From Paenibacillus eucommiae (lineage in GTDB: Bacteria > Bacillota > Bacilli > Paenibacillales > NBRC-103111): a stretch of DNA of 64,000 bases. Positions 32,940 through 42,761 of the stretch are shown here, piece by piece. Each line of letters starts with the position of its first letter. Within the stretch, counting starts at the first letter, position 1. Both the position numbers and the translations under genes were made by a program. The notes beneath the pieces are model-generated. The model was not told the DNA's origin and made no database searches. It was given only the letters and a program-made list of their open reading frames with translations. The DNA lies in contig NZ_JAGGLB010000009.1 in the NCBI RefSeq assembly GCF_017874215.1, forward strand, positions 186,001 through 250,000, in the 5' to 3' direction.

Positions 32940-35900
32940 TCAGTTGACAGTAATGACTAATGGGTCACTAGCTTCTTTCTGGCCTTCTCTCGCAATGATT
33001 TTAACCTTTTGACCAGCTGTTAGAACATCGGATGATACATGTATGGAGAAGGAGCCATCACTTTTAACAATGTCCATTCCCATCACTTGATTATCCTCAT
33101 TTACAAGAAAAATGGCTGTAACCATATTGTTAATTATTCTTGTGCCCTCGTAAGTCCCTTGAATTTGAGAGGATTGTGCACTAACTGTGCTTGTTACTAT
33201 GGGTACAAGTGATTTAGGAGCAGCGTGTATCGTTATATAAACGGGATCACTTGGCAGTTTTCCTGCCTCATCAGCAATAATATAGATCCGCTCTCCACCT
33301 CGTAGAATCGTATACCATAAACCAATTGTCCATTTTCCCGTGTTCATGTCTGAATAGACACCTGTAGCAATTTGACTGCCATCTTCAGCAAATAATTTTA
33401 TTAATGTACTTTTAGCGGCCGTACCCTTTAATTCATTCGTGTATCCGTAGATCTGATCATTGACCACCGGAGAACTGGTTTTTTCTAAGGGAGTTGTTGC
33501 TGTGAGCATAAGAGCTTCACTTATCAATTTACCTTTTGCATCGGCTCGAATCATTATTGTTTCACCAGGCAACACAGCAGGGTAAGATGGCATTTGAAAG
33601 GAGAACTCTCCCAGTTGATTGGCTTCAATACTATAATTAAACGTACTATCTTCATAATAAATATGAACCATTGCAAAAGGCTCTGCTATTCCAACTAACC
33701 TGTAGTTCGCATCCGCGTAAACCGGTACAGTAATTGTGGGTATAGATGTTAGAATCGTTGGAGCAATCGCTGTGAATATGAACGGTGCACTTTCTTTCAT
33801 CTCAGGAGCCACTGCAGTCAATTGGTATTGAGCATCCGGTGTTAGTTCCAGGTCCCAAAAAGTAATTGTCCCATCAAAAGCCAGGTAGCTTTCTGCAATG
33901 ACCGTACCATCCACGTCTTTCAAATACAGAATTAACTGTGGATTAGTGATGTTAGTTACATGAATATAAGTAAAGTCACTATACACCTCTCCATATATTT
34001 CGGGAGTAGAAGTAATAGCTCTACTCTGCACAACTTTGGCGAGTGATTCACTAATTATCTTCTCATAGCCTTTAGCCGAAATATATAGGGTCTCTCCGGC
34101 GATGGTAGGTGCTAGTAATTGAATGCTAAAATCACCTCCATATTGCTGAGAGTTAGCTTTCCCTTCACCGATTACTGTTCCATCAGCCCGTTTAACGACA
34201 ATAATGGAATCGCCCTCTGCTTTTCCTGAAAGATAATAGGAAGTTTCATAGAGGATTGCGTCTATTGTAGGAGGTGATGTAACAACAGTAGGAGCCACAA
34301 CTTCAACCTTGGCAGGATCACTAATGCTCTTTCCATCAGCCTGAGCGTAAACTAATATTTGTTCCCCAGAAGTTAACGGGTAGCTCTCAAATAGATAAAC
34401 TCCAAAACCGTTGCCGAGATTGTTATAGTATCGACCAATTAAGGTTCCGTCCATTTTCGTTATTGTGATTTCGTTTGCCCAATCCTCAACCGTACCCCTG
34501 ACATATCTGGTATCGTCGTAAACGACGCTAGTTACGTTAGGTGACTTGGTTTTGGGCCTTTCAACAACGTTAACCTCAAACCGTTCACTTATCCATCCGT
34601 CTTTAGCAAATAAAGTAACGAACAGTTTGTCGTTCTTGTTCAGTACCAAATCAGGATTATAATCATACAAATTAAAGCTGAAAAAAGTATCGAATTGACC
34701 TGGCAGGGAATTAAGTACCGTCCCATCCTCCAATTCCACTTTAACGGAAAAAGGCTTTGATAAATCAAAGACACTTCCGCTAATATAACCAATATCTGCG
34801 AATACTACTTTCTCAACGGTTGGCAATGGAGCGTTCTCTTCAATAATAATATCCGGCAGTGTCAGCCTCTGTCCCGCTTCTACTGTAAACTCATCGGTAT
34901 AATATCTTACCAGCCCCAAATAGATATTGACAATATAAGTACCAGGGGGGACCATGTTGAATGTGAAGCTTCCACTTTTATTTGTTTCGGTAATATACGT
35001 GCCCGACGTCTCATTAACACCTTCCAACCGAATACCATACATCATAATAGGCCTCGGTGTTATCTCGTCATATTTTAAATAAAATAACGAACCTGTCACG
35101 GTAGTTTTAGCTTGAGTCACCGTAAATGCTTGAGAAAGCAAAGCTTTTGCATTTTTGTAAGAGACAGAATATATGATTACTTGATCTTCGTCAGTATTAA
35201 CGGTCGGTGCGACAGTTAATTTTACTGTTGTCTTATCAGCCTTTAAGCTGACCAGACTAACATCTGTTTTCTGAAAAACACCATTATTGGTCTTCTTTAA
35301 CACAGTGAAGTCCGAAGCTTCTGGGGAACCTGTTAAGATCTTATTAAACAGGACTTCAACTGTTCCGTTAGCCGCATTGATGCTAGTAACAGCTAAAGCC
35401 GGACTTTCTGGCATTGGGATACCGCCGCCCCCACCACCTCCTCCTCCAAAAAATGGAGTAGTTGGCGATTTTTCTTTTGGCAAAACGGAATCTTTCGCAT
35501 CATCTGACAGCATGATTTCATTGATTCGACCATCACCTGAAATGGTAGACTTACTATTTAAATCAAGCTTCTGGACAATTACATCCTTATTAAGGAAAAC
35601 ACTTAGTATAACTAGCTTTTCTTTAATTAGCAAGCTCTTTATATTTCCAGAATTAATAGTAAACTTATGGATATTTCCATTTAAACTAATATTGTTAAAA
35701 TCACCAGCTATCGTTATATGCCTCGCTTTTGTTTCTTTTGTTTCAGGGAGTACAGTTAAATCAATAAAGCCCTCTCCAGACATATTCATTTCTTCTATAT
35801 TTGCGCTGGATAAAATTTGAGTGTTCTGGATTCTCGTTGTCCCCTCCGCAACAACCCTGACAGCATTTTCTGATTTATTTACAATCACCGTGCCTAACTG

Positions 35901-36746
35901 ACTATTTCTTATATGAATACTATTGACGCCACCGCCTTCAATTCGAGTAATGCCGTCTACTTCTACCTGATCCATATAAAAATTTCCATCGCCAATTTCC
36001 TTAGATATTATCAGATCCCCTAAAATATGCATGTTCTGGAGAGTCACATCCGAAGATTGGATGATAACATCACTATGTACCGTATTTAAAGAAGTTTCAC
36101 TAAAGGTGCCTGCTTTATCATAAATGATTGTGCTTGCAGCAAGAGTTTTCTTAATTGCCACAACAGATTCTGCACGAGTCATTTGGCGTAGAGGTTGAAA
36201 AGTTCCATCCTGGTATTTATCCATAATACCTTTACTTACAATGTTGTTTATTGCCATTTTGCTCCAAGAAGGGATGACGTTCGAATCCGTTAAAGTAATT
36301 GGCGTAGTACTTCCTGGGGCGTTCAACTTCAATATATTCGACAGGATCATTGCCGTTTCTTGTCTATTTATTTGTTGATTAGATCGGAAAGTGTTGTCGT
36401 CAAATCCATTAATGTAGCCTTGTGCAATTGCCTTTTGTACCTCTTGGTACACCCAATCTGTTTGTTTTATATCTTTAAAGCTAATCGGGCTCATATCTGA
36501 ATACCTGAATGCCCTGTTCACAAGAGCTACGAATTCCCCTCTGGATATTACGTTGTTCGGCCTAAATGTTTGATCCGGATATCCAGTTATTATTCCTTTA
36601 TCAAGCCATTCTTGTATGTCCTCTTCGGCCCAATGTCCCTCAATATCTTTGAATGGATCAGCTTCACCGTAAATATTTCCAAAAGGAATAAGAAAAAATA
36701 AGATCAACATCAACCAAGTGTTCTTAAAGTACTGGTTTTTTAACAA
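32940..36746 (-). CDS. Large exported protein with N-terminal SLH domains and Ig-like repeats
   Basis: A 1268-residue protein. The signal peptide is residues 1-28 (MLKNQYFKNTWLMLILFFLI). Three SLH domains follow at once (about 30-205; TGYPDQTFRPNNVISRGEF, NGFDDNTFRSNQQINRQE, DKYQDGTFQP). Next is a region of short beta-strands resembling a beta-helix (about 210-420), a GGGGGGGGG hinge, an SLH-associated beta domain, and a carboxypeptidase-regulatory-like fold with SGSFTFNMVPPGTYIVNIYL. About six or seven Big_6-like Ig domains end it, with a shared pattern of Tyr-x-x-G and SGE-x-IxVxA. Unlike the other two SLH proteins here, the anchor is at the N-terminus. Probably an S-layer-associated adhesin or matrix protein. 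Enzyme function not seen. Confidence 0.9.
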   Translation of the reverse strand: MLKNQYFKNTWLMLILFFLIPFGNIYGEADPFKDIEGHWAEEDIQEWLDKGIITGYPDQTFRPNNVISRGEFVALVNRAFRYSDMSPISFKDIKQTDWVYQEVQKAIAQGYINGFDDNTFRSNQQINRQETAMILSNILKLNAPGSTTPITLTDSNVIPSWSKMAINNIVSKGIMDKYQDGTFQPLRQMTRAESVVAIKKTLAASTIIYDKAGTFSETSLNTVHSDVIIQSSDVTLQNMHILGDLIISKEIGDGNFYMDQVEVDGITRIEGGGVNSIHIRNSQLGTVIVNKSENAVRVVAEGTTRIQNTQILSSANIEEMNMSGEGFIDLTVLPETKETKARHITIAGDFNNISLNGNIHKFTINSGNIKSLLIKEKLVILSVFLNKDVIVQKLDLNSKSTISGDGRINEIMLSDDAKDSVLPKEKSPTTPFFGGGGGGGGGIPMPESPALAVTSINAANGTVEVLFNKILTGSPEASDFTVLKKTNNGVFQKTDVSLVSLKADKTTVKLTVAPTVNTDEDQVIIYSVSYKNAKALLSQAFTVTQAKTTVTGSLFYLKYDEITPRPIMMYGIRLEGVNETSGTYITETNKSGSFTFNMVPPGTYIVNIYLGLVRYYTDEFTVEAGQRLTLPDIIIEENAPLPTVEKVVFADIGYISGSVFDLSKPFSVKVELEDGTVLNSLPGQFDTFFSFNLYDYNPDLVLNKNDKLFVTLFAKDGWISERFEVNVVERPKTKSPNVTSVVYDDTRYVRGTVEDWANEITITKMDGTLIGRYYNNLGNGFGVYLFESYPLTSGEQILVYAQADGKSISDPAKVEVVAPTVVTSPPTIDAILYETSYYLSGKAEGDSIIVVKRADGTVIGEGKANSQQYGGDFSIQLLAPTIAGETLYISAKGYEKIISESLAKVVQSRAITSTPEIYGEVYSDFTYIHVTNITNPQLILYLKDVDGTVIAESYLAFDGTITFWDLELTPDAQYQLTAVAPEMKESAPFIFTAIAPTILTSIPTITVPVYADANYRLVGIAEPFAMVHIYYEDSTFNYSIEANQLGEFSFQMPSYPAVLPGETIMIRADAKGKLISEALMLTATTPLEKTSSPVVNDQIYGYTNELKGTAAKSTLIKLFAEDGSQIATGVYSDMNTGKWTIGLWYTILRGGERIYIIADEAGKLPSDPVYITIHAAPKSLVPIVTSTVSAQSSQIQGTYEGTRIINNMVTAIFLVNEDNQVMGMDIVKSDGSFSIHVSSDVLTAGQKVKIIAREGQKEASDPLVITVN

Positions 36747-37042
36747 TGGATTTGGCCACTCCCTAATAGATTTGGTAGTTTCAATATAGTAAATTCCCCG
36801 TTAAATAGTAGCATATGAAACGCTAGTCCTTCTGGACTATGACTCTTTGATCTACTACGACTTCAGCAAATTCTAGGATCTTCTCCTTCTTTAATTAATT
36901 CGCCCTAAATATTTCCAATTCTCTCTACTTTCATTTCACATTTTTTATTTAATTTTCCAAATAGTCTTTGTATTTGAATTATAATTGCTGTGACTGAATA
37001 TATCAATGGTTGTTCTTCTCGTAATCAAATACAAGCCATTAA
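36747..37042. other. Gene-free region upstream of the SLH gene
   Basis: AT-rich sequence that should hold the promoter of the minus-strand SLH gene. No gene, RNA or clear operator was recognised before repeat copy C begins. Confidence 0.4.
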
Positions 37043-37560
37043 AATAAACGCCTTGCCGCGTCCTTTGATGTGCGTGTTTGTGACTTGGGTGCGTTGCGGA
37101 GGGAATGCCTGTGGGCTCCAGCCGCTGTTAAAGATTTGTTCCCTTAAGTGGAATGGATGAGGAGGTAGGAACAAATCTTTAAAGGCGGACGCTAACGCTC
37201 TTCCACCCACAGCCCTTCCCTCTCTTTAGCTACAATCGCACGAATCACACGAACACCAAGCTCAAACGAAGGCGCAGCGCTAGGAATGAAGAGCACGCAG
37301 GTGAGAAGGATCTGCTACTTTAACGATGTTTTTCATCGTTAAAAGCACTGGGTCCTCTCCTTATTCTTCATTTAACGATGAAAACATCGCCCAAGTGCAT
37401 CGCGCGCTCAAAAGGACTGCCCACAGAGGCTGCTTCCTGAGGGAAGGGGATAGTGGCGATAGGGAAATCTGTGTTTCCTTTCTGATTCCCATGGTGAATG
37501 AACAGTCACACCGATTACTTCATCACTATAAAGCTGCACCATACGACTACTTCTTTTTCA
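37043..37560 (+). repeat. Dispersed intergenic repeat, copy C
   Basis: Leader AACGCCTTGCCGCGTCC; hairpin at 37104-37217 with inner arms TTAAAGATTTGTTCC / GGAACAAATCTTTAA and slightly decayed outer arms. A perfect palindrome lies at 37319-37343 and a degenerate one at 37371-37390. The closing block is at about 37428-37470. Same orientation as copies A, B and D. A minus-strand 61-codon ORF here matches those in copies A and B and follows from the repeat itself. Confidence 0.88.
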
Positions 37561-37627
37561 ACTGATTCTATAGACCTATTTTTAATATGATGATAACACA
37601 ATGGAAAATATAGGGATGGTGGGTTGT

Positions 37628-37733
37628 ATGACAAAAAATAAAATTCTATTATTATTTTCTTACTGTTGATGTTCGTACCAACAAATGTATCTACGGAGGA
37701 CCCAATTAAGCTTAACTATACTGCCCGCTCGCA
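37628..37733 (+). pseudogene. Orphan signal-peptide remnant with frameshift
   Basis: ATG at 37628 behind GGGATGGTGGG gives MTKNKILLL and then hits TGA after four more codons. Read one frame over, the stretch continues IIFLLLMFVPTNVSTEDPIK, the rest of a normal signal peptide. It then runs into a terminator hairpin at 37735. It looks like the 5' end of a lost exported-protein gene, broken by a frameshift and deletion. Confidence 0.55.
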
Positions 37734-37734
37734 G

Positions 37735-37770
37735 AAAAGGCTGCCAACACATTGCTGTCGGCAGCCTTTT
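37735..37770. terminator. Terminator hairpin
   Basis: AAAAGGCTGCC (37735-37745) pairs with GGCAGCCTTTT (37760-37770). Symmetric A/T tails make it usable on both strands. It could serve the decayed gene before it or the AraC gene that ends at 37947. Confidence 0.85.
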
Positions 37771-37946
37771 CATAATGAGCATTGATCTATAGTTTCCCAT
37801 TAGTTATTCATGCCCCTTTCGGGGAATCACAGATCAATGAGAATTTTTACTCTGCCTTTTATACTTAGCTTAACGCACTGCAAAAAGCCGATTTATTGTG
37901 GGCAGACTGATGGGGCCCGAGTAATGGTGAATCCGGCATAAAAATA

Positions 37947-38810
37947 TCACTTAACAGAGCTGCGATATTCATTAGGGGAAATTCCAGCTCCTTTCTTAAA
38001 AGCCTTGGAAAAAGAGAACATATCGACATAACCGATAGAGTGGGCAATGGCAGAAAGGTTAAGCTCAGTCGTCTTGAGCAATCTTTTGGCAGCCGAAATT
38101 CGTATTTCCTGTAAATATTTCACTGGCGTAACATGGTAAGACTGCTTGAATTTTCTTGAGAAATAGGAGCGCTCAATGCCTACATAGTGGGCAACGGTTT
38201 CGATATTAATATCCTCAGAATAGTGAAGCTCCATATGTTCCTTGGCACGCTCGAGCCATTCATCCGAGCAGACCTGTTCACGGTCCTTTTCTGACGTTTT
38301 GGTAGAGAGCGCTTTGAAGATCTCATGGAACGTAATTAACCGCGAAAAGTCCTGATCCCGTTCGCAGTCGTTTTCCGCCAAAGCAATTAACGTATGGAGA
38401 AAGCCAAGCGCTGTGGGGTTCGTGGCGTTGAAATGGTATGGCGTGCAATGCTTTATGCCGATACGCTCGAGCAGAAGACCAGAGTGGGGCCCTTCAAACG
38501 CAAGCCACAGATAGTGCATGGGGTTAGTGTCGCTGCTGAAATATTCATGAGACACCTGCGGAAAGCAACAAAATATATCATTGCGCCGCAAATGATAGGT
38601 TTTACTTTTTTGGATAAATGTTCCTTCCCCGTTTAGAATGAAAATCAAGTTGTAATAAGGCACGATACGAGGACCTGTATGGAAGTTACGAGTAGTCTCA
38701 TACATCCCGATTCGGACCGGCCAAGCAGCACTTGACTTTTCAAACTCAGTAGGTACAAACAAATATTTCCTGGAGTTACCGATGTTTATTGAAATATTCT
38801 CCTTCGACAA
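37947..38810 (-). CDS. AraC family regulator with cupin-like N-terminus
   Basis: A 287-residue protein. An N-terminal cupin-like sensing domain (about 20-150; GEGTFIQKSKTYHLRRNDIF) is joined to a C-terminal double helix-turn-helix at about 187-285: ETVAHYVGIERSYFSRKFKQ, then SAIAHSIGYVDMFSFSKAFK. TTG start at 38810, about 6 bases after AGGAGGGA; there is no ATG at a suitable distance. It is divergent from the ACAD-MetNIQ cluster that begins 190 bases away and is the obvious candidate to control it in response to the transported compound. Confidence 0.92.
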   Translation of the reverse strand: MSKENISINIGNSRKYLFVPTEFEKSSAAWPVRIGMYETTRNFHTGPRIVPYYNLIFILNGEGTFIQKSKTYHLRRNDIFCCFPQVSHEYFSSDTNPMHYLWLAFEGPHSGLLLERIGIKHCTPYHFNATNPTALGFLHTLIALAENDCERDQDFSRLITFHEIFKALSTKTSEKDREQVCSDEWLERAKEHMELHYSEDINIETVAHYVGIERSYFSRKFKQSYHVTPVKYLQEIRISAAKRLLKTTELNLSAIAHSIGYVDMFSFSKAFKKGAGISPNEYRSSVK

Positions 38811-39003
38811 AGTGCTCCCTCCTAAAATGAAGTCAAAGCCATCGCTGAATAGTGAGCCTTGAAAGTATTATAATATGTTTGAGATTAAATACAAGTAAAA
38901 TTATTGGAATAGTCGTAATTGGATAAGAAGAGAAATCACATTTGGACATTCAGTTCACGATTTTGACCTGCTATATTTTTAGAAGAGAGGGGGAATGTGC
39001 GAA

Positions 39004-40173
39004 ATGCCTTCTGCACAGAACAAATTTGTAACTACGCAGCATAAGTGGCTGACTCGTTTGGATGAGGTTCTGGAACGAAATGCTGCCGAGACTATACAAG
39101 CAGATGAAACCAATGGCTTTAACTACAGCCTGATTTCCGATTTGAAAGCAATTGGGTATCCTCAGCTGGCGGTTCCGAATGATCTCGGGGGAGAAGGTCT
39201 CTCTTTAACTGATTTCCTGCTGTATCAGGAACGGATTGCCAAGACGGATGCTCCTGTTGCACTTGCGATTGGCTGGCATATAAATACGGTGCTGCAATTA
39301 AGCAAGACACGCCATTGGAAGGAAAGTGGTTTTTCCGACCTGTGCAAGGCAGTTCTGGAACGGGGCGCGCTGGTAAACCGGGCGGATTCAGAAGCAGCAA
39401 CCGGAAGTCCTTCACGAGGCGGAAAGCCGCAGACTACAGCCATAAAGACGGAGAATGGCTATCGATTGACAGGAAGGAAGTCTTTCACTTCACTGGCTCC
39501 CGTTCTCGATTATTTTATTGTATCGGTATTCGATCAAGATGGAGATTGCATTTCAGATTTCTTGGTTCCGCGTGAGACGGAAGGATTATCTATTGAGCCT
39601 ACCTGGAACATGGTTGGGATGAGAGGGACGGGAAGCCACGATTTGGTTTTACAGGAGGCCTACGTTCCCGCTGCTGCCAAGGTAAATAGACAACATAAAT
39701 CTGGGCAGGAGAACGCGAATCAGAGCTATCCGCATAACCTGTGCATACCGGCTGTCTACTTGGGTATCGCCCTTGCCGCAAGAGAGGAGGCAATACGCTT
39801 TGCCAATAGCTATCAGCCGAACAGCTTGACTCATCCGATCGCTCAGGTGCCCCATATTCAGCAGTCAATCGGCAGAATGGAGCTTGAGCTGTCGACCGCA
39901 AGACATTTTATGTATTCCGTTACCGGAAGGTATGAAAATCAGCTGGAGGCAACCGATGAGGATTTCATAGCTGTGAAGGTATATGCGATTCAAACCGCCT
40001 TGTCCGTCGTTGATACAGCCATGCGAATTGTAGGTGCGCACAGCCTTGCGATGTCCCATCCCCTTCAGCGTATGTATCGTGATGTTCGATTTGGACTGCA
40101 TAACCCGCCAATGGAGGATTATGCGCTTCGCCAGCTTGCAATAAGCGCTATTGAAGACATTCAGGGGAAATAA
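39004..40173 (+). CDS. Acyl-CoA dehydrogenase-fold flavin monooxygenase-like protein
   Basis: About 389 residues with the full acyl-CoA dehydrogenase fold: an N-terminal helical domain, a middle beta-domain (YRLTGRKSFTSLAPVLDYF, then GMRGTGSHDLVL) and a C-terminal four-helix domain. The SEAATGSPSRGG segment matches the SfnC/YdbM/DszC-like group, which are flavin-dependent monooxygenases or desulfurization enzymes. The usual C-terminal EGT/catalytic glutamate segment is replaced by FGLHNPPMEDYAL, so true dehydrogenase chemistry is doubtful. It leads a cluster with a methionine-type ABC transporter, which favours oxidation of a small organosulfur compound (inference). The start at 39004 suits the GAGAGGGGG site better than 38995, which is too close. 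Confidence 0.87.
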   Translation: MPSAQNKFVTTQHKWLTRLDEVLERNAAETIQADETNGFNYSLISDLKAIGYPQLAVPNDLGGEGLSLTDFLLYQERIAKTDAPVALAIGWHINTVLQLSKTRHWKESGFSDLCKAVLERGALVNRADSEAATGSPSRGGKPQTTAIKTENGYRLTGRKSFTSLAPVLDYFIVSVFDQDGDCISDFLVPRETEGLSIEPTWNMVGMRGTGSHDLVLQEAYVPAAAKVNRQHKSGQENANQSYPHNLCIPAVYLGIALAAREEAIRFANSYQPNSLTHPIAQVPHIQQSIGRMELELSTARHFMYSVTGRYENQLEATDEDFIAVKVYAIQTALSVVDTAMRIVGAHSLAMSHPLQRMYRDVRFGLHNPPMEDYALRQLAISAIEDIQGK

Positions 40174-40220
40174 ACATAAGTGAAAATAACTGAAAATAAG
40201 TGAAAAGTAAGGTAAACCAT

Positions 40221-41186
40221 ATGATAGAAATAAGAAACCTTAGTAAAACATTTGATGGGAAACAGGTTCTTCAAGGAATCGATCTAGTGATTGAAAAGGG
40301 AGATATCTATGGCCTTGTTGGCGTCAGCGGCGCGGGGAAATCTACACTGCTGCGCTGTATTAACGGATTGGAGTCATTTGACTCCGGCGACCTGATCGTG
40401 GACAGCGTTCAGATTAACCGCCTGAGCAATAAGGAGCTCCGTTATTTCAGAAGCGGCATAGGCATGATTTTTCAGCAGTTTAGCTTGCTGGAGCGCAAAA
40501 CCGTCTATGAAAACATTTTGTTCCCTCTAAAATGCTTTAAATCCAAAATGAACAATGTTGATCAGAGAATACGCGAGGTACTGGAGCTTGTTGAGCTTTC
40601 GGATAAAATCAATATGCTGCCCAGGCAGCTGAGTGGCGGACAGAAGCAAAGAGTAGCCATTGCACGCGCGCTAATCATGAACCCCAAAATTCTATTATGC
40701 GACGAGGCAACCTCGGCACTCGATCCGAACATTACACAGTCTATTCTAGAGCTCTTAAAAAAGATCAACCGAGAGCTGGGCATTACGATCGTCGTCGTTA
40801 CCCACCAGATGTCTGTCGTAAAGGGAATTTGCAACAAAATGGGAGTATTAAGCTCAGGCAAGCTGAAGGCCGCTGGCAATGCGCAGGAAATTTTCCTGAA
40901 TACGCCTGAGATTCTGGATGATTTCATGGGCGAGGAGAACTATCGAGACGGTACATCGGATCAGAAAAAAATCAAGCTTGAAATTATTCAGCGAAGCGGA
41001 GAAAACGATGATATCCTCTCCAGGCTGGCAATTGAGACAGGCGTTAAATTCGAGCTTGTATGGGGAGGATTAAGCAAGTATAGCGACTCCATTGCCGGGG
41101 CTCTTATGATTCGTGTCCACGAAGAGGAGTACAGCCGAATCGAGGACTACCTGGACAAGCATCGTGTGGAATGGAGGAAGCTGTAG
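40221..41186 (+). CDS. metN: Methionine-type ABC transporter ATP-binding protein
   Basis: About 321 residues. Walker A is GVSGAGKST, the signature is LSGGQKQRVAIARAL, and Walker B is ILLCDEATSALD, followed by the H-loop VVTHQM. The last 80 residues form the NIL domain (IIQRSGENDDILSRLAIET onward), the substrate-sensing domain that regulates MetN by trans-inhibition. That domain places it in the MetN family rather than a generic polar amino-acid importer. ATG at 40221 preceded by GTAAGGTA. The stop is directly followed by metI. It energises import of methionine or a related sulfur compound. Confidence 0.95.
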   Translation: MIEIRNLSKTFDGKQVLQGIDLVIEKGDIYGLVGVSGAGKSTLLRCINGLESFDSGDLIVDSVQINRLSNKELRYFRSGIGMIFQQFSLLERKTVYENILFPLKCFKSKMNNVDQRIREVLELVELSDKINMLPRQLSGGQKQRVAIARALIMNPKILLCDEATSALDPNITQSILELLKKINRELGITIVVVTHQMSVVKGICNKMGVLSSGKLKAAGNAQEIFLNTPEILDDFMGEENYRDGTSDQKKIKLEIIQRSGENDDILSRLAIETGVKFELVWGGLSKYSDSIAGALMIRVHEEEYSRIEDYLDKHRVEWRKL

Positions 41187-41187
41187 T

Positions 41188-41850
41188 ATGTATCAATACG
41201 ATCTTGAAACGATGCTGACAAAAATAATATTGCCTGGTCTGCGCGATACGTTCCTCATGCTCGGCGGCTCCATTGTAACCTGCACCATCTGCGGCTTTAT
41301 ATTGGCGATCATTTTAATCACGACCGACTCCAGAGGGCTTCGCCCGAATCGAATCATCTATGAGACGATCAGCGCCATTATTAATGTGCTGCGCTCCGTT
41401 CCTTTCATCATCGTCATTATTGTCATTATTCCAATAACCCGGTTTGTATGTGGAACCAGCATCGGGGTTGGACCTGCTATTTTCTCTATTACTATCGCGG
41501 GCTCCCCGTTAATTGCCAGATTGCTGGAGGGCTGCTTCAAGGAAATCGATGTTCGCTTGATTGAAGCCGCGAAATCGTTCGGGGCATCAGATTGGCAAAT
41601 TACATGGCATGTCATCGTGAATGAATCGATTCCGTCCATTACATCTAGTATGACATTAGGTATTGTGTCGCTGTTAGGCTATACAGCCATAGCAGGAACT
41701 GTTGGTGCTGGCGGGCTCGGAGCAGTTGCTTTGACCTATGGCTATCAAAATTTTGACGATAAAATTATGTACAGTACTGTCCTCATTCTTATTGTCATTG
41801 TTGAATGCATTCAAATTTTTGGAAATGCCCTATACAAAAAGCTGAAATAA
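41188..41850 (+). CDS. metI: Methionine-type ABC transporter permease
   Basis: A 220-residue membrane protein with five predicted TM helices. The EAA loop (EAAKSFGASDWQITWHVIV) that docks onto MetN is at about residues 131-150, and the late AIAGTVGAGGLGAVALTYGYQ stretch is characteristic of MetI. ATG at 41188 lies 12 bases after the GGAGG within the metN 3' end. The metN and metI reading frames abut with one base between, so translation is likely coupled. Forms the channel with MetN and the lipoprotein encoded next. Confidence 0.95.
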   Translation: MYQYDLETMLTKIILPGLRDTFLMLGGSIVTCTICGFILAIILITTDSRGLRPNRIIYETISAIINVLRSVPFIIVIIVIIPITRFVCGTSIGVGPAIFSITIAGSPLIARLLEGCFKEIDVRLIEAAKSFGASDWQITWHVIVNESIPSITSSMTLGIVSLLGYTAIAGTVGAGGLGAVALTYGYQNFDDKIMYSTVLILIVIVECIQIFGNALYKKLK

Positions 41851-41876
41851 CTACAGAAGAGAAAGGAATACATCAC

Positions 41877-42716
41877 ATGAACACAAAACTGACATCCATT
41901 TTACTTGTATCCCTATTACTTATGAGCACAATATTAGCTGCTTGCTCGTCAGAGAAGAAGTCAGACACTCCTGCAAAGACGGGCAAAAAAATAGTTGTCG
42001 GGGTACTAGCCCGCGAGCAGCCCGATCTTGAATACGTAGCGGAAAAGCTGAAGCAGGATGGCTTCGAGATTGAAGCGCGCGTCTTTAACGATAATATAGC
42101 CATTAATACAGCAACAGAGGATGGCAGCATTGACGCCAATTATTTTCAAAATGAGCGTTATCTAAACAGCTTTAATAGCAGCAAAAATACACATCTTATT
42201 ACGTATGGTCCATCTATTTTTACAACACCGGTGTTATTAGTTTCAAAGAAATTCAAATCTGTCGAAGAGCTGCCTAAAGGAGCCAAAATTGGAATTGCCA
42301 ATGATGCGGCTAACCGTGCAAGAGAACTGCAGCTGCTCGTGGATAACGGAGTTATTAAGCTGAAGGAGGGCGCAGAGCTTCCTACCTTGCTTGATATAAC
42401 AGAAAACCCCAAAGACCTTGAATTTGTGGAGACAGACCCTCGTAACAGAGTCGGTATCTTCCCTGATTTGGATGCGATGACTGCGCCGTCTATTACGGTG
42501 TATCAGATGAAGGATCCTGAAGTAACGGTTGATACGGCTCTGCTGGCGGAGAAACCTGAGGTATACAAAACGTATGGCGGTACCTTGTTTGTTGTCCATG
42601 AAAGCAAAAAGGATTTGGAATGGCTCGACAAGGCCATTGAAATTATGACTTCTAAAGAATATTCAGAATGGCTGTTAAAAACGTACAGCGGCGTTAAAAA
42701 ACCACTGACAGATTAG
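41877..42716 (+). CDS. metQ: NlpA/MetQ-family substrate-binding lipoprotein
   Basis: A 279-residue lipoprotein. The signal peptide has the lipobox ILAAC (cysteine near residue 22), then a charged linker (SSEKKSDT) and the NlpA fold. KKIVVGVLAREQPDLEYVAE opens lobe 1, DGSIDANYFQNERYLNSFN is the ligand-loop segment typical of MetQ, and IGIANDAANRARELQLL marks lobe 2. It is tethered outside the membrane and delivers ligand to MetNI. Ligand: methionine or, given the enzymes beside it, a modified sulfur compound or dipeptide. GAAAGGAA precedes the ATG; a longer ORF from 41805 lies inside metI. Confidence 0.95.
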   Translation: MNTKLTSILLVSLLLMSTILAACSSEKKSDTPAKTGKKIVVGVLAREQPDLEYVAEKLKQDGFEIEARVFNDNIAINTATEDGSIDANYFQNERYLNSFNSSKNTHLITYGPSIFTTPVLLVSKKFKSVEELPKGAKIGIANDAANRARELQLLVDNGVIKLKEGAELPTLLDITENPKDLEFVETDPRNRVGIFPDLDAMTAPSITVYQMKDPEVTVDTALLAEKPEVYKTYGGTLFVVHESKKDLEWLDKAIEIMTSKEYSEWLLKTYSGVKKPLTD

Positions 42717-42761
42717 AAATCAGAACCATCAACTAAAAAAATTTCAGGAGGAATAACGAAT

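Noticed and set aside
35287-35820. Plus-strand 177-codon ORF with a polyproline run
   Set aside because: It is the antisense of the glycine hinge of the SLH protein and has no ribosome site.
38811-39003. S-box or T-box riboswitch upstream of the MetNIQ cluster
   Set aside because: The 190-base gap shows no terminator hairpin, S-box core or T-box sequence. Control by the divergent AraC regulator is a simpler reading.
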